From NCBI GenBank assembly GCA_023390775.1, contig JAEWCF010000011.1:1-21412 (forward strand): a DNA stretch of 21,412 bases, given 5' to 3'. Made by a program: the position numbers and the translations under genes. This stretch comes from Bacteroidota bacterium. GTDB lineage: Bacteria > Bacteroidota > Bacteroidia > Flavobacteriales > Flavobacteriaceae. The notes under the pieces were generated by a model, which worked only from the letters and a program-made list of their open reading frames with translations, made no database searches and was not told the origin of the DNA. Numbering within the stretch: the stretch's first letter is position 1; the number at the start of each line of letters is the position of its first letter. This document shows positions 8,642 to 15,142 of this stretch, piece after piece.

Positions 8642-8699
8642 AGGTTTTGCACTTATGCGCTTCGCCCCATTTAGAATTTGCGGGTTGCGGTTGAGAATC

Positions 8700-8930
8700 C
8701 TAGTTCAGGTTGATCTGCCGTTGTTCAAGTGCGCCGATTCGGTTTTCCATATCCGACAGATTGGTGATCACGCCGTGAATCGCGGTGTTGATGCTTTGGA
8801 AACCTTCCATGATCGCCTTGATGCTCTCGGTAGTGGAGTAACCCATCTGGGCCAGGTTGCCGTTGAGTTCCATGACGGCGTCGGTCAATTGTTTTTGGTT
8901 CTGTTCGATGGCCTCGAGTCTCTCTTCCAT
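8700..8930 (-). CDS. Small coiled-coil protein, function unknown
   Basis: A 76-residue protein with no signal peptide or membrane segment. It is rich in Glu, Gln, Asn and Leu, and opens with EERLEAIEQNQKQL and closes with ENRIGALEQRQINLN. Both parts have heptad-like spacing of Ile, Leu and Val, so an oligomeric coiled coil is likely. I do not recognise a family. It lies 70 bp upstream of the kinase gene on the same strand and could belong to the same transcript. The start follows a run of nine Ts on the plus strand (As in the message), typical of A-rich Bacteroidota initiation regions. Composition and the lack of repeats argue that it is a real gene, unlike the small ORFs in the neighbouring repeat DNA. 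Confidence 0.7.
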   Translation of the reverse strand: MEERLEAIEQNQKQLTDAVMELNGNLAQMGYSTTESIKAIMEGFQSINTAIHGVITNLSDMENRIGALEQRQINLN

Positions 8931-8940
8931 TTTTTTTTAG

Positions 8941-8948
8941 GAAAGATA
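8941..8948 (-). promoter_or_regulatory. Possible -7 element for the coiled-coil gene
   Basis: TATCTTTC on the minus strand is one base off TAnnTTTG and about 10 bp before the ATG. No -33 element is evident. It would be the first promoter of the coiled-coil/kinase/regulator row. Confidence 0.3.
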
Positions 8949-8960
8949 CGGCTTTTTAGG

Positions 8961-9147
8961 TAGCTAGTGGCTGGAGGTTAGGGGTTAGTGGCTGGTGAAT
9001 AGTGACTATATAAGGTAACTGACGACTGACAACTGATGACTGACGACCTAATTGGTTGGCAAGTTGAAAGTTATAAAGTTCGGTACCGATAAACACCCGG
9101 GATGAGCGAAATCAAGCTGATACCTGACGGCTGACAGCTGACAGCTA
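8961..9147 (+). repeat. Composite heptamer repeat, copy 1 of a local pair
   Basis: Module order on the plus strand: GGCTAGT-type heptamers, CTGACRA heptamers (about 9017-9048), a link resembling AAGTTGAAAGTTATAAAG, the block CGGTACCGATAAACACCCGG, and AGCTGAN heptamers ending near 9147. A second copy follows at 9271-9424. The AGCTGAN end points toward the 3' end of eno, not toward a gene start. Confidence 0.8.
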
Positions 9148-9270
9148 TATTTCCGGTTTCCCCGTAACGAACTATCGAGGAGGATCGGGAAATTGCGGGT
9201 GGAGGGTGGGGGAAAAATATTACTTGAAATCAATCATTCTTTCGCGTGTTTCTTATCAATTGATGGTTAG
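9148..9270. other. Spacer between the two repeat copies, nothing recognised
   Basis: About 120 bp with no protein-like ORF and no evident heptamer array, including a purine-rich GGGTGGAGGGTGGGGG tract near 9197-9212. It is the only part of the 8931-9479 gap not made of repeat or terminator. Confidence 0.4.
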
Positions 9271-9424
9271 TAGCTAGTGGCTGGTGACTAGAAAGGTAAC
9301 TGACAACTGACGACTGACGACTGACAACCTAATTGGTTCGCAAGTTGAAAGTTATAAAGTTCGGTACCGATACCGGGATGAACGAAATCAAGCTGAAAGC
9401 TGACGGCTGACCGCTGATAGCTTT
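9271..9424 (+). repeat. Composite heptamer repeat, copy 2 of a local pair
   Basis: Same modules in the same order as 8961-9147 but shorter: fewer GGCTAGT-like units, and the AAACACCC part of the central block is missing. The link ACCTAATTGGTT is almost identical in both copies, showing that they arose from one sequence by duplication. Confidence 0.8.
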
Positions 9425-9456
9425 AAAAAAAAACCCGAAAGCTAGCACTCCCGGGT
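9425..9456 (-). terminator. Intrinsic terminator of eno
   Basis: Minus strand: ACCCG pairs with CGGGT (9433-9437 with 9452-9456) around a partly structured loop and is followed by nine Ts. It lies about 24 bp after the eno stop codon. Confidence 0.75.
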
Positions 9457-9479
9457 CCAATTATCTGAAATTCAAAAAT

Positions 9480-10772
9480 TTATTTGATCTTAAACGCCAT
9501 CATTCCCGGGAAGTACGCGGTGTTGCCAAGTTCCTCTTCTATGCGCAAAAGCTGGTTGTATTTCGCCATCCGGTCCGAACGGGATGCCGATCCCGTCTTG
9601 ATCTGCCCGCTGTTGAGCGCGACGGCAAGATCGGCGATGTTATTGTCCTCGGTCTCGCCCGAACGGTGCGACATCACCGAGGTATATCCCGCGTTGTGCG
9701 CCATGTTTACGGCCGAAATGGTCTCGGTCAGGGTTCCGATCTGGTTGACCTTGATCAGAATCGAATTTGCGATGGATTTGTCGATTCCCTTTTTGAGGCG
9801 CTCGACGTTGGTCACGAAAAGGTCGTCGCCCACGAGCTGGACCCGGTCGCCTATCTTCTCGGTAAGCATCTTCCAGCCGTCCCAGTCGTCCTCATGCATG
9901 CCGTCCTCGATGGAGATGATGGGATATTTGGAGGCGAGTTCGGCCAGGTAATCGACCTGCTCGGCGGAGGTGCGCACCTTGCCCGAAGCGCCTTCGAACT
10001 TGGAATAATCGTAGTTGCCGTTGACATAGAATTCGGATGCGGCGCAGTCCAGCGCGATCATGACCTCGTCACCGAATTTATAACCCGCGTTCTCCACGGC
10101 TTTCTTGATCGTATCCAAAGCGTCTTCGGTACCACCGGCCAGGTTCGGGGCAAAACCGCCCTCGTCCCCTACGGCCGTTGAAAGTCCCCGGTCGTGCATA
10201 TCTTTTTTGAGGTTGTGGAATATTTCGGTTCCAATCTGCATCGCCTGCGTAAAGGTCTGCGCCTTGACCGGCATGATCATGAATTCCTGAAAGGCGATCG
10301 GCGCATCACTGTGCGATCCGCCGTTGATAATGTTCATCATCGGCACCGGGAGCGTATTGCCCGAAACCCCGCCCACATATCGGTACAAAGGCAAGCCCAA
10401 TTCATTGGCAGCCGCCTTCGCCACGGCAAGCGAAACGCCCAGGATCGCATTGGCGCCCAGGTTGGATTTGTTGTGCGTCGCATCGAGTTCGATCATGATC
10501 GCATCGATTTTGTTCTGCTCAAAGACCGAAATCCCCATCAACTCATCGGCGATGCGCGTGTTGACATTCTTGACCGCGTCCATGACGCCCTTACCCATGT
10601 AGTGGCGTCCGCCGTCGCGCAGTTCGACCGCTTCGTGCTCGCCGGTCGAGGCTCCGGATGGAACCGCCGCACGGCCGAGAATGCCGTTCTCGGTGACAAC
10701 GTCGACCTCTATGGTTGGATTTCCGCGTGAATCAAAGATTTGACGTGCGTGGACTTTGATGATGATGCTCAT
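9480..10772 (-). CDS. eno: Enolase (phosphopyruvate hydratase)
   Basis: Interconverts 2-phosphoglycerate and phosphoenolpyruvate in glycolysis and gluconeogenesis; cytosolic, and part of the RNA degradosome in some bacteria. At 430 residues it is full length. Visible features are the N-terminal ARQIFDSRGNPT, the mobile loop SGASTGEHEA (about 39-48), catalytic Glu204 in VGDEGGF and Lys341 in LIKVNQIG, Mg2+ ligands Asp242, Glu289 and Asp316, and the SHRSGETEDN block (368-377). Translation starts at MSIIIKVHARQ, the family norm. Monocistronic with its own terminator. A perfect TATCTTTG promoter element lies about 54 bp upstream, divergent from the acyltransferase promoter. Confidence 0.98.
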   Translation of the reverse strand: MSIIIKVHARQIFDSRGNPTIEVDVVTENGILGRAAVPSGASTGEHEAVELRDGGRHYMGKGVMDAVKNVNTRIADELMGISVFEQNKIDAIMIELDATHNKSNLGANAILGVSLAVAKAAANELGLPLYRYVGGVSGNTLPVPMMNIINGGSHSDAPIAFQEFMIMPVKAQTFTQAMQIGTEIFHNLKKDMHDRGLSTAVGDEGGFAPNLAGGTEDALDTIKKAVENAGYKFGDEVMIALDCAASEFYVNGNYDYSKFEGASGKVRTSAEQVDYLAELASKYPIISIEDGMHEDDWDGWKMLTEKIGDRVQLVGDDLFVTNVERLKKGIDKSIANSILIKVNQIGTLTETISAVNMAHNAGYTSVMSHRSGETEDNNIADLAVALNSGQIKTGSASRSDRMAKYNQLLRIEEELGNTAYFPGMMAFKIK

Positions 10773-10825
10773 GATTTTAAGTTTAGGTTAGACCGATGGG
10801 CCGCAACAAATTCCGTCGGCCACCA

Positions 10826-10833
10826 CAAAGATA
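10826..10833 (-). promoter_or_regulatory. eno promoter, -7 element
   Basis: TATCTTTG on the minus strand is an exact TAnnTTTG. A T-run stands about 19 bp upstream where TTG would be expected. The implied leader is roughly 45-50 nt. Confidence 0.6.
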
Positions 10834-10909
10834 TTAGGTTACGCCGGCACATAAAAACGCTTGGACTTTTTTTCTTTGGCGCGTGGAAAGACTTTGGCGC
10901 GATACCGAT

Positions 10910-10917
10910 TATATTTG
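10910..10917 (+). promoter_or_regulatory. Acyltransferase operon promoter, -7 element
   Basis: TATATTTG is an exact TAnnTTTG, about 20 bp before the MBOAT start codon. It is divergent from the eno element, with 76 bp between the two. No well-spaced TTG is visible. Confidence 0.55.
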
Positions 10918-10937
10918 GGCCGCCTTTAATACTTTCG

Positions 10938-12371
10938 ATGTTATTCAACTCCCTGGGATTCGCCGTTTTCCTTCCGCTTGTATTTGCGGGGTATTGGCTG
11001 CTTTGTAAAAAAGACCTGCGGCTCCAGAATTTCCTCCTCTTGGCCGCGAGTTACTTTTTTTACGCCTGCTGGGACTGGCGGTTCTTGTTCCTGCTGATGT
11101 TTTCCACGTTGCTGGATTACGTCACCGGAATCCGGATGCACGAGTCGGCCTCTGAACGTTGCCGGAAAGTCTGGTTTTGGGCGAGCATCGCGATCAACCT
11201 CGGGTTTTTGGGCGTGTTCAAATACTACAACTTTTTCGCCGGATCCATGGCCGAACTCCTGAGCGGCTTCGGAGTCAGCGCCAACATCGCCTCGCTGCAG
11301 GTAATCCTGCCCGTCGGCATTTCGTTCTACACCTTCCACGGGCTGTCGTACGTCATCGACATCTATAAAAAACGCATCGAACCCGAACGCGATCCGGTTA
11401 CCTATTCGCTTTTCGTGTCCTATTTTCCCTTGCTCGTGGCCGGCCCCATTGAGCGGGCGACGCACTTGCTGCCGCAGATCAAGCGGCGCCGCACATTTGA
11501 TTTCGATAAGGCGCGGGACGGAATGTTCCAGATTTTGTGGGGGCTTTTCAAGAAGGTGGTCATTGCCGACAGTTGTGCGCGTTACGCCAATGCCATTTTT
11601 GACAGTCCCGATGCGGTGAACTCCGGGACCCTGATCCTGGGCGCGGTCTATTTCGCGTTCCAGATCTACGGCGACTTCTCGGGTTATTCCGATATCGCCC
11701 TGGGCACGTCCAAACTCTTCGGAATCGACCTGTTGCGCAACTTTTCCTACCCGTACTTCTCCCGCGACATCGCCGAATTCTGGCGTCGCTGGCACATTTC
11801 GCTCTCGACTTGGTTCCGCGATTACCTCTACATCCCGCTCGGCGGCAGCAAGGGCGGCATGTGGATGAAAGTCCGCAATACCTTCATCATTTTCCTGGTC
11901 AGCGGGTTTTGGCACGGGGCCAATTGGACGTTCATCGTTTGGGGCGCGCTCAACGCGTTGTATTTCATGCCTTTGCTGCTGATGGGCCGCAACCGGGCCA
12001 ACATCGATACCGTGGCCCAAGGGTCATTGCTTCCTTCCTTTCGCGATCTGTGGGCTATGGCCACCACCTTTGCGCTCACCACTTTCGCGTGGATCTTTTT
12101 CAGGGCCGATAGCGTGGGGGCCGCCTGGCATTATATCAGGGGCATCTTCGGGATGGACTTTTCCGGAATCGACTATCTTTCCTGCGACCGCAACGCACCC
12201 GAACTGCTTCCGCTGCTGGCGATTTTCATCGTCGCCGAATGGTTTTCACGCCACCACGAACACCCGGTCTTTGGGAAATTCCAAACGGCGAAGGCCTTTG
12301 CCATCACGGCGGGAATCGTGCTGCTGGGCTCTTTCAGCGATTTGAACGAATTCATCTATTTTCAATTCTGA
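10938..12371 (+). CDS. MBOAT-family membrane O-acyltransferase (AlgI/PatA-like)
   Basis: A polytopic inner-membrane protein of 477 residues that by family transfers an acyl group, usually acetyl, across the membrane for O-acylation of a cell-surface polymer or secreted molecule. The sequence shows many hydrophobic segments and the family blocks FWRRWHISLSTWFRDYLYIP, LGGSKGG and FWHGANWTFIVWG, the last with the invariant histidine. The start MLFNSLGFAVFLPLVF is typical; the reading frame extends 66 codons upstream, but that part overlaps the eno promoter and start and is not protein-like. The stop TGA shares its A with the ATG of the next gene, so the two are translationally coupled. No alginate or capsule genes are adjacent, so the substrate is unknown. 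Confidence 0.93.
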   Translation: MLFNSLGFAVFLPLVFAGYWLLCKKDLRLQNFLLLAASYFFYACWDWRFLFLLMFSTLLDYVTGIRMHESASERCRKVWFWASIAINLGFLGVFKYYNFFAGSMAELLSGFGVSANIASLQVILPVGISFYTFHGLSYVIDIYKKRIEPERDPVTYSLFVSYFPLLVAGPIERATHLLPQIKRRRTFDFDKARDGMFQILWGLFKKVVIADSCARYANAIFDSPDAVNSGTLILGAVYFAFQIYGDFSGYSDIALGTSKLFGIDLLRNFSYPYFSRDIAEFWRRWHISLSTWFRDYLYIPLGGSKGGMWMKVRNTFIIFLVSGFWHGANWTFIVWGALNALYFMPLLLMGRNRANIDTVAQGSLLPSFRDLWAMATTFALTTFAWIFFRADSVGAAWHYIRGIFGMDFSGIDYLSCDRNAPELLPLLAIFIVAEWFSRHHEHPVFGKFQTAKAFAITAGIVLLGSFSDLNEFIYFQF

Positions 12372-13252
12372 TGGGCCGTTTCCTCAAATATGTGCTATTG
12401 CTGCTGATTGGCCTTTTGCTGATCATGGCCGCGCTGGACCTGGTGTACACCCGCGTTTACGAAAACGCCGCGCCCCGGACCAAATTCGGCCTGTTGCGGG
12501 CATCGAAAGGAAAGGAAATCGATTATGTTTTTGTGGGTTCGTCGCGGGTCGAGAACGGCATCGTTCCGCCCATCATCACGCAAATGACGGGAAAATCGGC
12601 GTTGAACCTCGGCTTCCAGGCAGCCAAGATGGAAGACATCCTGACGCTCGTAAAATTGCTCAGGGCCTACGACATCAAGGCGCGGACCGTCTGCATCCAG
12701 ATCGATTACAACTTTAACGTTCCCGGCCGGTCCATTGCGCTTCCCTTCGAGATGGCGCCTTTCATCAGGGACAATGAAGTAACGCGGGATTATTATCGGA
12801 ACCAGGAAAATTTCTTCGGATTGTACTATGTGCCCTTCTACCGGTACAACGTCTATGACCACAAGATCGGGCTGCGCGAAGTGGCGATGACGGTGTTCAA
12901 AGGCAATCGCACGATTCCGGACGGCGGATATGCCCCGCCCACGCGCAAGGACACCATCGGGACAAAATATGCGCTTCCCAACCGCATTTCAAATTACAAC
13001 CGCACGTTCGACGCGATTGAAACTTTTTGCCGCACCAACAAAATGAAGGTCGTGTATTATTGCGCGCCCTTTTGGCACCAAACGCAAAATCTGGGATATG
13101 TCGCGAAATTAAAGGCGAAAATCCCGGGGCTGTTGGATTATTCGGGAGCGGTAACCGATCCGGCCATGTTCAACAACAACGCCCACCTCAACGATGCGGG
13201 CGCCCGCTACTTCACTAAGTTGATGATCCGAGACCTGGAAACTAGGCCGTAA
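12371..13252 (+). CDS. SGNH-like membrane-anchored protein, probable acylation partner
   Basis: A 293-residue protein with an N-terminal membrane anchor (about 5-25) and a domain likely outside the inner membrane. FVGSSRVENGI (54-64) resembles the catalytic serine block of the SGNH/GDSL fold seen in DltD/AlgJ/PatB-type partners, and AHLNDAGARYF (271-281) resembles the C-terminal histidine block, with His272. The residue three before this His, often Asp in the DxxH motif, is Asn269. It starts at the ATG inside the MBOAT stop (TGATG), so a paired role is likely: the MBOAT protein exports the acyl group and this protein transfers it. Specificity is not readable. Its last 11 bp overlap the end of carA on the other strand. 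Confidence 0.85.
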   Translation: MGRFLKYVLLLLIGLLLIMAALDLVYTRVYENAAPRTKFGLLRASKGKEIDYVFVGSSRVENGIVPPIITQMTGKSALNLGFQAAKMEDILTLVKLLRAYDIKARTVCIQIDYNFNVPGRSIALPFEMAPFIRDNEVTRDYYRNQENFFGLYYVPFYRYNVYDHKIGLREVAMTVFKGNRTIPDGGYAPPTRKDTIGTKYALPNRISNYNRTFDAIETFCRTNKMKVVYYCAPFWHQTQNLGYVAKLKAKIPGLLDYSGAVTDPAMFNNNAHLNDAGARYFTKLMIRDLETRP

Positions 13253-14360
13253 CTTCGCGGCCGGCCTTCATGTTCTCGATGAACTGGTCAAAAAGATAGC
13301 TTGCGTCATGCGGCCCCGGGCTGGCCTCCGGATGGTATTGCACCGAAAAACAGTTCTTGTTCTTCATCCGCATTCCGGCAACCGTCTGGTCGTTGATATG
13401 CAGGTGGGTGATCTCGAAGTCGGGATGTTCCTCAAGCGCTTTCTTGTCGACGGCGAACCCGTGATTTTGCGAGGTGATCTCGCCGTGGCCCGTTAAAATG
13501 TTGCCGATGGGGTGGTTGATTCCGCGGTGGCCGTTGAACATTTTGTAGGTGGGGATGCCATTGGCAAGCGCGATGACCTGGTGGCCCAAACAAATGCCGA
13601 AAAGCGGTTTGTCCTCGGCCAAGATCTCGCGGGCGGTCTGTTGCGCGCCGAGCAGCGGATCGGGGTCGCCGGGGCCGTTAGAGAGGAAGTAGCCGTCGGG
13701 ATTGAACCTGGCCATTTCCTCAAAGGTCGCGTTGTAAGGGAAAACCTTGACGTAGCAACCGCGTGAGGTCAGGTTCCGCAGGATGTTTTTCTTGATGCCG
13801 AGGTCGAGCGCCGACACTTTTAAAGGTGCATTGGGATCGCCGACGTAATAGGGTTCGGTGACGGAAACCTTCGATGCCAGTTCCAGTCCCACCATGTCGG
13901 GAACTTCCTTGAGGATTTCGCGAAGTTCCTTCTTGGATTTTCCATCTGTCGAAATCACCGCGTTCATCGCGCCGTTTTCGCGGATGTAACTCACCAGCGC
14001 CCTAGTATCAACATCCGAAATCACGACCAGGTTTTGATCCCTGAAATAATCCTCCAGGCTTCCGCTGGCGGCCGGGCGCGAATGGTTGAAGCTGAAATTT
14101 TTGCACACAAGCCCCGAAATCATGATTTTCTCGGCCTCGATTTCCTCATTATTTACCCCGTAATTCCCGATGTGCGGATTGGTCGCGACCATGATCTGGC
14201 CGTAGTAACTCGGGTCGGTGAAAATTTCCTGGTAGCCGGTCATCCCGGTGTTGAAGGCGATTTCGCCCGTGACGGTGCCCTCGATTCCGATGGACTTGCC
14301 GTGGAAAATGGTGCCGTCGGCGAGCATCAAAAGAGCGGGCTGGCGTTGTTTGTAGTTCAT
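13242..14360 (-). CDS. carA: Carbamoyl-phosphate synthase small (glutaminase) subunit
   Basis: Hydrolyses glutamine and channels ammonia to CarB for carbamoyl phosphate, feeding pyrimidine and arginine synthesis. At 372 residues it is full length. The N-terminal CPSase domain shows EIAFNTGMTGYQEI. The class I glutamine amidotransferase domain shows the nucleophile Cys257 in FGICLGHQ, with His343 and Glu345 in QYHPEASPGP. carB is not next to it, which is common in Bacteroidota. A good promoter stands about 160 bp upstream, giving a leader of about 150 nt that contains AGCTGAN heptamers. The 3' end overlaps the convergent SGNH gene by 11 bp, and no intrinsic terminator is seen there. Confidence 0.97.
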   Translation of the reverse strand: MNYKQRQPALLMLADGTIFHGKSIGIEGTVTGEIAFNTGMTGYQEIFTDPSYYGQIMVATNPHIGNYGVNNEEIEAEKIMISGLVCKNFSFNHSRPAASGSLEDYFRDQNLVVISDVDTRALVSYIRENGAMNAVISTDGKSKKELREILKEVPDMVGLELASKVSVTEPYYVGDPNAPLKVSALDLGIKKNILRNLTSRGCYVKVFPYNATFEEMARFNPDGYFLSNGPGDPDPLLGAQQTAREILAEDKPLFGICLGHQVIALANGIPTYKMFNGHRGINHPIGNILTGHGEITSQNHGFAVDKKALEEHPDFEITHLHINDQTVAGMRMKNKNCFSVQYHPEASPGPHDASYLFDQFIENMKAGREVTA

Positions 14361-14365
14361 GTAGT

Positions 14366-14445
14366 TAGCTTTAAGCTGTCAGCTATCAGCCTTCAGCATG
14401 TTTAGTGTTAGTTGTGAGTGATTCGCTTCTGGCTATCAGCTCCAG
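14366..14445 (-). repeat. AGCTGAN heptamers inside the carA leader
   Basis: Read on the minus strand, AGCTGAN-type heptamers at about 14366-14397 end 5 bp before the carA ATG, and a shorter piece lies at about 14432-14445. This is the end module of the composite family without the rest, pointing toward carA. Confidence 0.65.
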
Positions 14446-14520
14446 TGTGTTGTGAACTAAACTACAATCCTTGTGGTTCCCAACGTTACCGGCAACTGCT
14501 AGCCGTCAACTATTGGAATG

Positions 14521-14553
14521 CAAATGTACGGGCAAAAACCGGAAAGACAAAAA
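14521..14553 (-). promoter_or_regulatory. carA promoter with -33 and -7 elements
   Basis: Minus strand: TTTTTG (14548-14553), a 19-base spacer, then TACATTTG (14521-14528) followed by C. This fits the Bacteroidota TTG-N19-TAnnTTTG arrangement well. Transcription would start near 14514, some 150 nt before the carA ATG. Confidence 0.75.
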
Positions 14554-14555
14554 GT

Positions 14556-14760
14556 TTGTCGAATGTCGAATGTCGAACGGAGCATCAATTTGACAAATGT
14601 CGAATGTCGAACGTCGAATGTCGAATGGAGCTGCAAGAGTTGAAATGTTATAAAGTCTTAAGGTCATAAGGTCGTAAAGTCGTAAGGACTTAAAAGCGAA
14701 GTAACCGACAAACACCAAGTTGGAACGAAATCAGGCTAATAGCTGAAAGCTGATGGCTTT
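14556..14760 (+). repeat. Composite heptamer/octamer repeat unit
   Basis: Order: GTCGAAN heptamers (two runs), the link GGAGCTGCAAGAGTTGAAAT with GTTATAAAG, five octamers of the YNTAAGGT type, the block AAAAGCGAAGTAACCGACAA followed by ACACC, then AGCTGAN heptamers. It begins directly next to the carA -33 element. No coding potential. Confidence 0.85.
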
Positions 14761-14915
14761 AATTTGACAAATGTCGAATGTCGAACGTCGAACGGGCCAA
14801 AACCTGCGGCTATTTAGTTTAAAGTTTAAAGTTCATGCTTTAAAGTTGGGCACCGATAAACATTCGGGTTGTATGGAATCAAGCTGAAAGCTGATGGCTG
14901 ATAGCTGACAGCTTA
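14761..14915 (+). repeat. Composite heptamer repeat unit, GTTTAAA variant
   Basis: Order: TTGACAAAT, GTCGAAN heptamers, the link GGGCCAAAACCTGCGGC, GTTTAAA heptamers, the block GGGCACCGATAAACATTCGG, then AGCTGAN heptamers. It lacks the octamer array of its neighbours. Nearly identical to 17557-17712. Confidence 0.85.
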
Positions 14916-15104
14916 GATTTGACAAATGTCGAATGTCGAACGTCGAACGGAGCTGCAAGAGTTGAAATGTTATAAAGCTTTAAAGTCTTAAGGTCTTAAG
15001 GTCGTAAAGTCTTAAGGTCTTAAGGTCGTAAAAGCGAAATAAGCGACAAACACCCGGTTAGAACGAAATCAAGCTGATAGCTGATAGCTGACAGCTGACA
15101 GCTG
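14916..15104 (+). repeat. Composite heptamer/octamer repeat unit
   Basis: Same architecture as 14556-14760, with about seven octamers. The AGCTGAN heptamers end about 40 bp before the M48 protease start, just before a promoter-like element. Confidence 0.85.
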
Positions 15105-15113
15105 CAAAATCCC

Positions 15114-15121
15114 TATCTTCG
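15114..15121 (+). promoter_or_regulatory. Possible -7 element for the M48 protease gene
   Basis: TATCTTCG is one base off TAnnTTTG and 21 bp before the ATG. Any -33 element would have to lie within the AGCTGAN repeat. Confidence 0.35.
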
Positions 15122-15142
15122 ACACCTCTCATAACCAAGACA

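Noticed and set aside
10740..10937. Upstream 66-codon extension of the MBOAT gene
   Set aside because: It overlaps the eno 5' end and both divergent promoters, and the MLFNSL start matches the family.
12239..12370. Upstream extension of the SGNH gene within the MBOAT gene
   Set aside because: It would bury the N-terminal membrane anchor. The TGATG overlap gives the natural start.
14418..14718. Small ORFs through the repeat DNA on both strands (also near 9.1, 15.1, 17.2, 17.7, 19.9 and 21.0 kb)
   Set aside because: A 7-bp period without stop codons in one phase produces a 21-bp codon cycle, giving recurrent peptides such as FDIRHSTFDIR. They are by-products of the repeats.
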